Positions 51,001 to 58,940 of a DNA stretch of 64,000 bases are shown here, piece by piece (the first letter of the stretch is position 1; every line of letters begins with the position of its first letter). This stretch comes from Streptomyces xanthochromogenes (lineage in GTDB: Bacteria; Actinomycetota; Actinomycetes; Streptomycetales; Streptomycetaceae). The stretch spans positions 62,001-126,000 of the forward strand of contig NZ_BMUZ01000013.1 of the NCBI RefSeq assembly GCF_014650455.1, given 5' to 3'. The notes under the pieces were generated by a model. That model did not search any database and was not told where the DNA came from. It saw only the letters and a program-made list of their open reading frames with translations. The position numbers and the translations under genes are program-made.

Positions 51001-51069
51001 CCGGGGGGACGACCCCCGGACCCCCGGCGCCGCAGTCTCCCGGGGGGACAACCCCCGGACCCCCGGCAA
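51001..51069 (+). repeat. 39-bp tandem repeat with two hairpins in the clpS leader
   Basis: Unit 1 begins at 51001 and unit 2 at 51040. Each starts CCGGGGGGAC and contains CCGGGGG-N5-CCCCCGG, a 7-bp hairpin. A partial third copy (CGGGACCCCCGGAG) lies just before, near 50978. The array sits 25-95 bases before the clpS start. Confidence 0.7.
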
Positions 51070-51093
51070 AGAGAACAAAGGTCGCCCAGAGTC

Positions 51094-51399
51094 GTGAGCG
51101 TTGCCCCGGTAGAGATCGAACGCCCCGAGTCGGCGGAGTCGAGCCTTCCCGTCGCCGAGCCAGACGTGCCCTGGGTGACGCTCGTGCACAACGACCCCGT
51201 CAACCTCATGAGCTATGTCCAGTACGTCTTCCAGTCCTACTTCGGCTACTCGAAGGACAAGGCCCACAAGCTGATGCTCGACGTGCACCACAAGGGACGG
51301 GCCGTGGTCTCCAGCGGCAGCCGCGAGGAGATGGAACGCGACGTGCAGGCGATGCACGGCTACGGCCTGTGGGCCACGCTCACCCAGGACCGCGGCTGA
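51094..51399 (+). CDS. clpS: ATP-dependent Clp protease adaptor ClpS
   Basis: A 101-residue adaptor that delivers N-end-rule substrates to ClpAP/ClpCP. The core motifs WVTLVHNDPVNLMSYVQYVF and KLMLDVHHKGRAVVSSGSRE are typical. The His-Asn-Asp at the substrate pocket entry is kept. GTG at 51094 is used. The DUF2017 gene starts on its stop codon (TGATG), giving a coupled pair as in many actinobacteria. Confidence 0.93.
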   Translation: MSVAPVEIERPESAESSLPVAEPDVPWVTLVHNDPVNLMSYVQYVFQSYFGYSKDKAHKLMLDVHHKGRAVVSSGSREEMERDVQAMHGYGLWATLTQDRG

Positions 51400-51989
51400 T
51401 GGCCGGGACCATGAGCGGATTCGAGGCGCTGCCCCGCGGTGGCGCGGCCGTCGCGCTCGACGAGGTCGAGATCGCCATCCTGCGCTCGCTCGCCGTCCAG
51501 CTGCTCGAACTCATCGGACCGGGCGACGAGCCGGCCGAGGACGAGGACCCGCTGGCCGCCCTGTTCGCCGAGGGGCCGAGCGAGCCGCCCACCGATCCCG
51601 CGCTCGCCCGCCTCTTCCCGGAGGCGTACGCGAGCGGGGAGAGCGAGGAACTGCGCGCCAAATCAAGCGAGTTCAGGCGGTTCACCGAGAACGACCTGCG
51701 GGCCCGCAAGCGCACCGACGCCCTCGCGGTCGTCCGCGGCCTCGACGGCCTGACCCCCAAGGGCGACGGCGGGGCCGTTCTGAAGCTGACCGCCGAGGAC
51801 TCGCGGCACTGGCTGGGCGCGCTCAACGATCTGCGGCTGACCATCGGCACCCGCCTGGACGTGACCGACGAGGACGAGAGCGGCGAGCTGTACCGGTTGC
51901 CGGACGACGACCCGCGCAAGCCGATGGTGATGGCGTATCTGTGGCTCGGTGTGCTGCAGGAAACACTCGTCGAAACGCTCATGCCCTGA
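51399..51989 (+). CDS. DUF2017 family protein
   Basis: A 196-residue protein of an actinobacterial family usually next to clpS. The N-terminus has FEALPRGGAAVALDEVEIAI and the C-terminus is helical (WLGALNDLRLTIGTRLDVT, then MVMAYLWLGVLQETLVETL). A role with the Clp adaptor is suggested by coupling (TGATG overlap) but is unproven. Confidence 0.85.
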   Translation: MAGTMSGFEALPRGGAAVALDEVEIAILRSLAVQLLELIGPGDEPAEDEDPLAALFAEGPSEPPTDPALARLFPEAYASGESEELRAKSSEFRRFTENDLRARKRTDALAVVRGLDGLTPKGDGGAVLKLTAEDSRHWLGALNDLRLTIGTRLDVTDEDESGELYRLPDDDPRKPMVMAYLWLGVLQETLVETLMP

Positions 51990-51994
51990 CCGAT

Positions 51995-52011
51995 CGGCCC
52001 CTGAAGGGCCG
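51995..52011 (+). terminator. Short hairpin after the DUF2017 gene
   Basis: CGGCCC-ctgaa-GGGCCG is a 6-bp stem six bases after the stop. It is a weak terminator. The rest of the 319-bp gap to the permease has no gene. Confidence 0.45.
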
Positions 52012-52240
52012 TTCGCTCAGCGGACGCTCAAATCCGTATAACGATCCCATCACCACATCGACCTGCTTTGTCATGTCGAGGGACTTTTGTCCGCTTCTTC
52101 CTGTGGCGTGCGCCACAAAGGCAACTGGGGATCACCCATAAGCCCGTGATAAATCTTCACGACCACCCGGGGACGCCACCCATGTTCCCGGGGGCGCTTC
52201 GACCGGCTGACCGCCGGTGGCACTCCATCCACATCCGGGG

Positions 52241-52257
52241 GGATCAGGACCTGATCC
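52241..52257 (+). promoter_or_regulatory. Palindrome upstream of the amino-acid permease gene
   Basis: GGATCAG-gac-CTGATCC is a perfect 7-bp inverted repeat 51 bp before the permease start. It could be an operator or a leader hairpin. Confidence 0.4.
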
Positions 52258-52308
52258 GTCGCTTCGTGACCGAGGCGGACGGGTCAGCATGGAGAAAGGC
52301 GCACCACC

Positions 52309-53772
52309 ATGACCTCAGCGCAGGTCGACAAGCACGACGACCGTCCTGCCGGCAATGAGGCCGCGGGGACCGCCCACAGCGCGGGCGAAGGCTCGGGCGA
52401 GGGATACCAGCGGGGCCTCGGGGCCCGGCAGATCCAGATGATCGCGATCGGCGGTGCCATCGGCACCGGCCTCTTCCTCGGCGCGGGCAAGGCCATCTCG
52501 AAGGCCGGCCCCAGCCTCATCCTGGCCTACGCCATCGCGGGCCTGGTCATCTTCTTCATCATGCGCGCCCTCGGCGAGCTGCTCATGTACCGCCCGGTGT
52601 CGGGCTCCTTCTCGGAGTACGCCCGCGAGTTCATCGGCCCGTTCTGGGGCTTCGTGACCGGCTGGACGTACTGGCTCTTCTGGGTCGTCACCGGCATCAC
52701 CGAAGTGACCGCGGCCGCCCAGTACATGTCCTTCTGGACCCACGGCAGCATCCCGCAATGGGCCTACGCGCTGATCTTCACGCTCATCCTGTACGCCGTG
52801 AACCTCATCTCCGTGAAGCTCTTCGGTGAGCTGGAGTTCTGGTTCTCCATGGTCAAGGTGACCGCCATCGTCGGCATGATCCTGATCTGCGCCGGCATCC
52901 TCACCGTCGGCTTCTCGGACGCCGCGGACACCGCCACCGTCGCCAACCTGTGGAACGACGGCGGGTTCTTCCCCAAGGGCATCGGCGGCACGCTGATGAC
53001 CCTGCAGATCGTCATGTTCGCCTTCCTCGCCGTCGAGCTGGTCGGCGTCACCGCGGGCGAGTCCAAGGACCCCGAGAAGACGCTGCCCAAGGCCATCAAC
53101 ACCGTGCCGTGGCGCATCGCCGTCTTCTACATCGGCGCCCTGATCATGATCCTCTCGGTCGTCCCGTGGCACGAGTTCCAGCCGGGCGTCAGCCCCTTCG
53201 TCGCGGCGTTCCAGAAGATGGGCCTCGGCGTCGGCGCGGGCATCGTCAACTTCGTCGTGCTGACCGCCGCGCTCTCCTCCTGCAACTCGGGCATGTACTC
53301 CACCGGCCGCATGCTGCGCGACCTCGCGCTCAACGGCCAGGGCCCGAAGGTCTTCACCAAGCTGACCAAGAGCGGCACGCCGCTGGTCGGCACCACGGTC
53401 TCCGCCGCCCTCATGCTGGTCGGCGTGTGGATCAACTACGTCGCGCCCGGCAAGGCCTTCGACTACGTGGTCTCCTTCGCCACCATCTCCGGCATGTGGG
53501 CCTGGATCATGATCCTGGTCTGCCAGATCCGCTACCGCCGCCAGTCGGACGCCGGAGCGCTGCCGAAGTCCAGCTTCCGCGCCCCCGGCGCCCCGTACAC
53601 CAGCTGGTTCGCCCTGCTCTTCATCTTCATGGTCATCGTGATGATGGGCATCGACAAGGACTCCCGCGTCTCGCTGTACTGCGCGCCGCTGTGGGCCCTG
53701 ATCCTGGGCGTCTCCTACCTGGTCCTCAAGGCCAAGAACCCCGAGAACAAGGCGTTCGCCAAGCGCAGCTGA
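52309..53772 (+). CDS. Amino-acid permease of the AAT family (AnsP/GabP-like)
   Basis: A 487-residue transporter with about 12 membrane helices. The N-terminal signature is RQIQMIAIGGAIGTGLFLG followed by SKAGPSLILAYAIAG. Other family motifs are MRALGELLMYRPVSGSFSEY and GVTAGESKDPEKTLPKAIN. It imports an amino acid by proton symport. Asparagine, proline or a similar neutral substrate is likely but cannot be told from sequence. AGAAAGG is the ribosome site. A 21-bp terminator follows. Confidence 0.9.
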   Translation: MTSAQVDKHDDRPAGNEAAGTAHSAGEGSGEGYQRGLGARQIQMIAIGGAIGTGLFLGAGKAISKAGPSLILAYAIAGLVIFFIMRALGELLMYRPVSGSFSEYAREFIGPFWGFVTGWTYWLFWVVTGITEVTAAAQYMSFWTHGSIPQWAYALIFTLILYAVNLISVKLFGELEFWFSMVKVTAIVGMILICAGILTVGFSDAADTATVANLWNDGGFFPKGIGGTLMTLQIVMFAFLAVELVGVTAGESKDPEKTLPKAINTVPWRIAVFYIGALIMILSVVPWHEFQPGVSPFVAAFQKMGLGVGAGIVNFVVLTAALSSCNSGMYSTGRMLRDLALNGQGPKVFTKLTKSGTPLVGTTVSAALMLVGVWINYVAPGKAFDYVVSFATISGMWAWIMILVCQIRYRRQSDAGALPKSSFRAPGAPYTSWFALLFIFMVIVMMGIDKDSRVSLYCAPLWALILGVSYLVLKAKNPENKAFAKRS

Positions 53773-53795
53773 GGCTCTGACCAGCGCATTCTCAC

Positions 53796-53842
53796 CATGC
53801 GGGCCGTTCCGTATCGCACCTCGATACGGGACGGCCCGCATG
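53796..53842 (+). terminator. 21-bp terminator of the permease gene
   Basis: 53796-53816 pairs with 53822-53842 (20 Watson-Crick and one G-T), loop CACCT. The hairpin ends 15 bases before the mec start, so the mec promoter elements partly overlap it. Confidence 0.9.
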
Positions 53843-53857
53843 CTTATCCTTGCCGAC

Positions 53858-54280
53858 ATGCTGACCATCACCCAGGCCCTGTACGACCAGCTCGTCGCGC
53901 ACGCCCGCGCCGACCACCCCGACGAGGCGTGCGGTGTGGTCGCGGGCCCGGCCGGCACCGGCCGCGCCGAGCGCTTCGTCCCGATGCTGAACGCGGCCCG
54001 CTCGCCCACGTTCTACGAGTTCGACTCGCAGGACCTGCTGAAGCTCTACCGCGACATGGACGACCACGACGAGGAGCCGGTGATCGTCTACCACTCCCAC
54101 ACCGCGACCGAGGCCTACCCCTCCCGCACCGACGTCACCTACGCCAATGAGCCCGGCGCGCACTACGTCCTGGTGTCGACGGCGGACACGGACGGAGCCG
54201 GGGAGTTCCAGTTCCGCTCGTACCGCATCGTGGACGGCGTGATCACGGAGGAAGACGTAAGGGTCGTAGAGGCCTACTGA
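53858..54280 (+). CDS. mec: JAMM metallopeptidase Mec (CysO-cysteine peptidase)
   Basis: A 140-residue zinc peptidase with the full JAMM signature: Glu23, then His79 and His81 in HSHTATEAYPS, Ser89 and Asp92. In M. tuberculosis Mec releases cysteine from CysO-Cys after CysM has built it. Here it is separated from cysO and cysM by a cobalamin transport cassette. TATCCT (53845-53850) ends seven bases before the ATG and there is no ribosome site, so the message is probably leaderless. An upstream ATG at 53840 lies inside the terminator and is unlikely. Confidence 0.9.
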   Translation: MLTITQALYDQLVAHARADHPDEACGVVAGPAGTGRAERFVPMLNAARSPTFYEFDSQDLLKLYRDMDDHDEEPVIVYHSHTATEAYPSRTDVTYANEPGAHYVLVSTADTDGAGEFQFRSYRIVDGVITEEDVRVVEAY

Positions 54281-54336
54281 CGGATACCCGTGCCCGGTGA
54301 TCCCGCATACTGTGCCTACGCACTTTTTGATCATCG

Positions 54337-54440
54337 GGCGGCAGGACCAGGAAGCCGGTGCGAATCCGGCACGGTCCCGCCACTGTGACCGGCCCCGCGG
54401 CAAGCCCGCGGAGTCGGAAGCCAGGAACTGACCTGCCGCC
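54337..54440 (+). ncRNA. Cobalamin riboswitch
   Basis: The aptamer is closed by a perfect 9-bp P1: GGCGGCAGG (54337-54345) with CCTGCCGCC (54432-54440). The conserved core GAAGCCGGTGCGAATCCGGC and the B12 box region CCCGCCACTGTGACC are present, as is GTCGGAAGCCAGGAACTGAC near the 3' side. An AGGGGA-N8-TCCCCT hairpin (54454-54473) sits just before the ribosome site GGAGG of the next gene, consistent with translational control. It should switch off the importer when B12 is plentiful. Confidence 0.93.
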
Positions 54441-54488
54441 TTCTCCCGACGACAGGGGACGTGGAAATCCCCTTGGAGGAGCTCAGCC

Positions 54489-55463
54489 ATGCTCTGGCGC
54501 CGTGCGGCCCTGGCCGCCGCCCTGCTGTTCCCGCTCGCCGCGTGCACCACCCAGGCGAAGCCCGAAGCCGGCGGCGCCCCCGCCCCCGGCTTCCCCTACA
54601 CGGTCACCAACTGCGGGGTGACCACGACGTACACCGCGCCCCCGAAGCGGGCGGTGACCATGAACCAGCACGCCACCGAGGTGATGCTGGAGCTCGGCCT
54701 CGCCAAGTCCCTTGCGGGAACTGCCTACTTGGACGACAAGGTGCTGCCGAAGTACGCGGCGGACTACCGCTCGGTCCCGGTCCTGGCCGCCGAATACCCC
54801 TCGTACGAGAAGCTCCTCTCGGCGAACCCCGACTTCGTCTACGGCGGTTACGCCTCCGCCTTCGCCGCGGGCGAGGGCCGCGCGCGCGAGGCCCTCGCCA
54901 AGAGCGGCATCAAGTCCCGCCTCAACGTGGAGAACTGCCCCAAGGGCGCCGCGACCACGATGGACGACGTGTACCAGGAGGTCCGCGAGGTGGGCCGCAC
55001 CTTCGGTGTGGGGGACCGCGCGGAGTCCTGGATCCGCTCGGCCGAGGCCACCAACGAACGCACCCGGACGGCACGCAAGGACAAGGCACCCACCCCCGTC
55101 TTCGTCTACGACAGCGGCGACAAGACGGCGTTCACCGTGGGCGGCAAGGGCATAGGCAACGACATCGTGACCCGCGCGGGCGCCCGCAACGTCTTCGCCG
55201 ACGACCTGAAGACGCAGTCCTTCGGCGACGCGAGCTGGGAGAACGTCGTCGCCCGCGCCCCCGAGACCATCCTGATCCTCGACTACGGCGGCACCAGCGT
55301 GGACGCCAAGAAGAAGCGCCTGCGCGACGACCCGGCCCTCGCGTCCGTCCCCGCCGTCAAGAACGACCGCTTCGCCGTCCTCCCCCTCTCCGACATGGTC
55401 ACCGGCGTACGGGCCCCGGACGCGGTCGCCAAGCTGGCGGCGCAGCTCGGGGCGGGGGAGTGA
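54489..55463 (+). CDS. btuF: Cobalamin ABC transporter binding lipoprotein (BtuF-like)
   Basis: A 324-residue periplasmic-type binding protein. A lipoprotein signal ends at LAAC (Cys19 region). The rest has the two-lobed fold of cobalamin/siderophore binders, with KRAVTMNQHATEVMLELGL and YGGYASAFAAGEGRAREAL. The cobalamin riboswitch directly upstream is the main reason to name cobalamin as substrate. GGAGGAG precedes the ATG. The permease gene starts in its stop codon. Confidence 0.85.
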   Translation: MLWRRAALAAALLFPLAACTTQAKPEAGGAPAPGFPYTVTNCGVTTTYTAPPKRAVTMNQHATEVMLELGLAKSLAGTAYLDDKVLPKYAADYRSVPVLAAEYPSYEKLLSANPDFVYGGYASAFAAGEGRAREALAKSGIKSRLNVENCPKGAATTMDDVYQEVREVGRTFGVGDRAESWIRSAEATNERTRTARKDKAPTPVFVYDSGDKTAFTVGGKGIGNDIVTRAGARNVFADDLKTQSFGDASWENVVARAPETILILDYGGTSVDAKKKRLRDDPALASVPAVKNDRFAVLPLSDMVTGVRAPDAVAKLAAQLGAGE

Positions 55464-56545
55464 GGGTCCTGCCGCGAGCGGCAGCACCGCCGGCCCGGCA
55501 GCGCGGGGGCCCGCGCACGACGACGCGCTCGCGCTACCCGCTCGTTCTCGCCGCGCTGGCCCTCGTGCTCCTCGCCGCGGCCGTCGCCGGGCTCGCGCTC
55601 GGGTCGGTGCGGATTCCCACCGGCCAGGTGCTCGCCATCGTCACCGGCCGCGCCGAGCCGAGCCCGTACCGCACGATCGTCCTGGAGGTCAGGGCGCCCC
55701 GCGTGGTGCTCGGCGCCGTCACCGGTGCCGGGCTGGCCGTCATCGGGACCGTGCTCCAGGCCCTGGTGCGCAACCCGCTCGCCGACCCCTTCCTGCTCGG
55801 CGTCTCCAGCGGGGCCTCCGCCGGAGCCGTCGCCGTGATCGTGCTCGGCGTCGGCGCCGGGGTCGCCACCACCGTCGCCCTGCCGGCCGCCGCCTTCGCC
55901 GGCGCGCTCGCCGCCCTCGTCCTCGTGTACGCCCTGGCCCGGCGCGCGGGCTCCATGACGGGCGGGCGCCTGGTGCTCGCCGGGGTCGCCGTCTCGTACG
56001 TCCTGTCCGCGCTCACCAGCCTGATCCTGGTCACCTCGGCCAGCGCCGCCCACGCCCAGGAAGTCCTGCACTGGACGCTCGGCGGACTCGGCGGCGCCCG
56101 CTGGGACATGCTCGCGCTGCCCGCCGTCGCCCTCGTCCTCGGCACGCTCGTCCTGATCGCCCTGGCCCGCCCGCTCGACCTGCTCCTCGTCGGCGAGGAG
56201 GGTGCGGGCGTTCTCGGCCTCGACACCGGCCGCTTCCGCGCCGGGGTCTTCGTCCTGGCCTCCCTGCTGACCGGCGTGCTCGTCGCGTACACCGGGGCGA
56301 TCGGCTTCGTCGGCCTGATGGTCCCGCACGCCGCCCGCATGGCCGTCGGCGCCGCGCACCGCACCCTGCTGCCCGTCGTGGCCCTCGGCGGCGCCGCCTT
56401 CCTCGTCCTCGCCGACCTCGCGGCCCGCACCGTAGCCGCCCCCAGCGACATCCCCGTCGGCGTCCTCACCGCGCTCACCGGCGGCCCGTTCTTCCTGTGG
56501 ATGCTGCGGGGCCGCGGGACCCGCGCGGAAGGCGGCCCGGCATGA
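55460..56545 (+). CDS. btuC: Cobalamin ABC transporter permease (BtuC-like)
   Basis: A 361-residue FecCD-family permease with about ten membrane helices. Family motifs include VLEVRAPRVVLGAVTGAGLA, VLQALVRNPLADPFLLGVSS and AIGFVGLMVPHAARMAVG. GTG at 55460 overlaps the binding-protein stop by four bases, and its end overlaps the ATPase start, so the three genes form one coupled operon under the riboswitch. Confidence 0.88.
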   Translation: MRVLPRAAAPPARQRGGPRTTTRSRYPLVLAALALVLLAAAVAGLALGSVRIPTGQVLAIVTGRAEPSPYRTIVLEVRAPRVVLGAVTGAGLAVIGTVLQALVRNPLADPFLLGVSSGASAGAVAVIVLGVGAGVATTVALPAAAFAGALAALVLVYALARRAGSMTGGRLVLAGVAVSYVLSALTSLILVTSASAAHAQEVLHWTLGGLGGARWDMLALPAVALVLGTLVLIALARPLDLLLVGEEGAGVLGLDTGRFRAGVFVLASLLTGVLVAYTGAIGFVGLMVPHAARMAVGAAHRTLLPVVALGGAAFLVLADLAARTVAAPSDIPVGVLTALTGGPFFLWMLRGRGTRAEGGPA

Positions 56546-57357
56546 CGACCCTGCGCACCGAGTCGCTGTCGTACACCACGCCCCAGGGCCGCACCCTGCT
56601 CCACGACATCACCCTGGGCGCCGCCGACGGCGAGACCGTCGGCCTGGTCGGCCCCAACGGCAGCGGCAAGACGACCCTCCTTCGCTGTGTCTACGCCGCC
56701 CTGCGCCCCACCGCCGGCCGGGTCCTGCTCGACGGTGCCGATCTGCACGCGCTGCCGGTCAAGGCCCGCGCCCGGCGCATCGCGACCGTCCCGCAGGACG
56801 CCGACGCCGGGGGCATCGAGCTGAGCGTCCACGAGATCGTCGCCATGGGCCGCTCCCCGCACCACCGGTTCTGGGAGGCCGACACCGCCGCCGACCGCGC
56901 CCTGGTGCGCGAGGCACTGGCCCGCGTCGGCATCGCCGACCTCACCGGCCGCCCCTTCCCGTCCCTGTCCGGCGGCGAACGCCAGCGCGCCCTGGTCGCC
57001 CGGGCCCTCGTGCAGCAGCCGGACGTCGTCGTCCTGGACGAGCCGACCAACCACCTCGACATCCGCTACCAGCTCGAAGTCCTGTCCCTGGTAAGGGAGT
57101 TGGGCACCGTCAACCTGCTGGCCCTGCACGACCTGAACCTCGCCGCGTACTACTGCGACCGCATCTGTGTCCTGTCGGCGGGCCGTATCGTCGCCTCCGG
57201 GCCGCCCGCGGACGTCCTCACCGCGGACCTGCTCGCCGAGGTGTACGGGGTGAACGCCGAGGTGAGCGTCCACCCGACGACCGGCGCGCCCACCGTCGTC
57301 TACCTGCCGCCGACCGGCACCCGCACACCGCCCGCACCCAGGCTGCCCACATCCTGA
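56542..57357 (+). CDS. btuD: Cobalamin ABC transporter ATPase (BtuD-like)
   Basis: A 271-residue ATPase. Walker A GPNGSGKTT, signature LSGGERQRALVARALVQQ and Walker B VVVLDEPTNHLDI are present, with H-loop LLALHDLN. FecE/BtuD class by overall sequence. ATG at 56542 overlaps the permease stop (ATGA). The cassette ends here; the leader peptide of the cysteine operon starts 66 bases later. Confidence 0.9.
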   Translation: MTTLRTESLSYTTPQGRTLLHDITLGAADGETVGLVGPNGSGKTTLLRCVYAALRPTAGRVLLDGADLHALPVKARARRIATVPQDADAGGIELSVHEIVAMGRSPHHRFWEADTAADRALVREALARVGIADLTGRPFPSLSGGERQRALVARALVQQPDVVVLDEPTNHLDIRYQLEVLSLVRELGTVNLLALHDLNLAAYYCDRICVLSAGRIVASGPPADVLTADLLAEVYGVNAEVSVHPTTGAPTVVYLPPTGTRTPPAPRLPTS

Positions 57358-57423
57358 GCGAGATCCGTCCAGGATGCGAGATCACATTCCGGGAAGCGGA
57401 CCGGGAATCTATACGATGACCCC

Positions 57424-57552
57424 ATGGTTTCGAACGACGTGAGCGACAAGACGCCGAGCAGCGGCCCCGCCCTGCTGCTCGTGGCGCGGCTGCACGTCGA
57501 CCTGTGCCGGCTCGCCAGCGCGATCTGTACGGCCCGCGCAGCCGCCGTCTGA
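57424..57552 (+). CDS. Cysteine-containing leader peptide upstream of cysO-cysM
   Basis: A 42-residue peptide (MVSNDVSDKTPSSGPALLLV, then ARLHVDLCRLASAIC). The RLHVDLCRLxSAxC core is the pattern of a family annotated as putative leader peptides near sulfur metabolism genes in actinobacteria. TACGAT (57412-57417) ends six bases before the ATG, without a ribosome site, so it is probably leaderless. The two cysteine codons late in the peptide could sense cysteine supply by ribosome stalling. TTCCGGGAA (57387-57395) is a palindrome in the promoter region. Confidence 0.7.
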   Translation: MVSNDVSDKTPSSGPALLLVARLHVDLCRLASAICTARAAAV

Positions 57553-57554
57553 CG

Positions 57555-57608
57555 CCGCGCGCCCCGCACCAACGCACCACCGCACGCCCCAGCGCGTGCG
57601 GCGCGCGG
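57555..57608 (+). promoter_or_regulatory. Possible attenuator between the leader peptide and cysO
   Basis: CCGCGCGCC (57555-57563) can pair with GGCGCGCGG (57600-57608). The inner CCGCACG (57580-57586) can pair with CGTGCGG (57595-57601). The two pairings share bases 57600-57601, so they partly compete. The hairpins begin three bases after the leader-peptide stop, where a stalled ribosome could affect them. Confidence 0.45.
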
Positions 57609-57663
57609 ACCCGAGCCCGAGCCGCGCCCACCTGCCTCTCCGCCTAGATCAGGAGCCCACGCC

Positions 57664-57942
57664 ATGGCCATCGAGGTCCGCATCCCGACCATCCTCCGCA
57701 CCTACACCGACGGCGCCAAGGCCGTCGAGGCCAGCGGCGCCACCCTCGCCGACCTCTTCAACGACCTCGACTCCCGGCACACCGGCATCCGCGAGCGGAT
57801 CGTCGACGGCGACAACCTGCGCCGCTTCGTGAACGTGTACCTCAACGACGAGGACGTCCGCTTCCTCGACGGCATCAACACCAAGCTCGCCGACGGCGAC
57901 AACGTGACGATCCTGCCCGCGGTCGCGGGCGGTTCCGTCTGA
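57664..57942 (+). CDS. cysO: Sulfur carrier protein CysO, ubiquitin-like (MoaD/ThiS family)
   Basis: A 92-residue carrier (MAIEVRIPTILRTYTDGAKA, and FVNVYLNDEDVRFLDG). Its C-terminus normally carries a thiocarboxylate on Gly-Gly, from which CysM makes cysteine. Here the end reads PAVAGGSV, so the Gly-Gly is followed by Ser-Val. AGGAG stands at a good distance before the ATG. cysM starts one base after the stop. Confidence 0.88.
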   Translation: MAIEVRIPTILRTYTDGAKAVEASGATLADLFNDLDSRHTGIRERIVDGDNLRRFVNVYLNDEDVRFLDGINTKLADGDNVTILPAVAGGSV

Positions 57943-57943
57943 G

Positions 57944-58894
57944 ATGCGTTACGACTCCGCTCTCGCCGCGGTCGGCAACACCCCGCTGGTCCGGCTCCCG
58001 CGTCTGTCCCCCTCGGACGACGTACGGATCTGGGCCAAGCTGGAGGACCGCAACCCGACCGGCTCCGTCAAGGACCGGCCGGCCCTCCACATGGTCGAAC
58101 AGGCCGAGAAGGACGGGCGGTTGACGCCGGGCTGCACCATCCTGGAGCCCACCAGCGGCAACACCGGCATCTCCCTCGCGATGGCCGCGAAGCTCAAGGG
58201 CTACCGCATCGTGTGCGTGATGCCGGAGAACACCTCGCAGGAGCGCCGCGACCTGCTCGCGATGTGGGGCGCCGAGATCGTGTCCTCGCCGGCGGCGGGC
58301 GGCTCCAACACCGCGGTGCGCGTCGCCAAGGAACTGGCCGAGCGGAACCCGTCCTGGGTGATGCTCTACCAGTACGGAAACCCGGACAACGCGGGCGCCC
58401 ACTACGCCACCACGGGCCCCGAGATCCTCACCGACCTGCCCTCCATCACCCACTTCGTGGCGGGCCTCGGCACCACCGGAACCCTGATGGGCGTCGGCCG
58501 CTACCTGCGCGAGAACGTCCCCGGCATCCAGATCGTCGCGGCCGAACCCCGCTACGACGACCTGGTCTACGGCCTGCGCAACCTCGACGAGGGCTTCGTG
58601 CCCGAGCTGTACGACGCCTCGGTCCTGACCACCCGCTTCTCGGTCGGCTCCGCGGACGCGGTCACCCGCACCCGCGAGCTCCTCCAGCAGGAGGGCATCT
58701 TCGCGGGCGTCTCCACCGGCGCCGCCCTGCACGCGGCGATCGGCGTCGGCAGGAAGGCCGTCAAGGCGGGCACCCCCGCCGACATCGTCTTCGTCGTGGC
58801 CGACGGAGGCTGGAAGTACCTGTCGACCGGCGTCTACACCGCGCCGACCACCGAAGCCGCGATCGAGACCCTGCAGGGCCAGCTCTGGGCCTGA
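57944..58894 (+). CDS. cysM: Cysteine synthase CysM (O-phosphoserine sulfhydrylase type)
   Basis: A 316-residue PLP enzyme. Lys43 in NPTGSVKDRPA is the cofactor lysine. The phosphate-binding loop is PTSGNTGISLA, and GLGTTGTLMGVGRYL is a family motif. In this route it uses O-phosphoserine and CysO thiocarboxylate to form CysO-Cys, which Mec later cleaves. Direct coupling to cysO supports that assignment over a plain O-acetylserine enzyme. It is convergent with the MazF-like gene. Confidence 0.93.
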   Translation: MRYDSALAAVGNTPLVRLPRLSPSDDVRIWAKLEDRNPTGSVKDRPALHMVEQAEKDGRLTPGCTILEPTSGNTGISLAMAAKLKGYRIVCVMPENTSQERRDLLAMWGAEIVSSPAAGGSNTAVRVAKELAERNPSWVMLYQYGNPDNAGAHYATTGPEILTDLPSITHFVAGLGTTGTLMGVGRYLRENVPGIQIVAAEPRYDDLVYGLRNLDEGFVPELYDASVLTTRFSVGSADAVTRTRELLQQEGIFAGVSTGAALHAAIGVGRKAVKAGTPADIVFVVADGGWKYLSTGVYTAPTTEAAIETLQGQLWA

Positions 58895-58940
58895 CGGCCG
58901 AGCCCGCCCCCAGGGGCCGGAGGCCGGTGGTGCGGGTCCG

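Noticed and set aside
53840..53857. Upstream ATG for mec at 53840
   Set aside because: It lies inside the terminator hairpin of the permease gene; the ATG at 53858 fits the family start and the TATCCT box.
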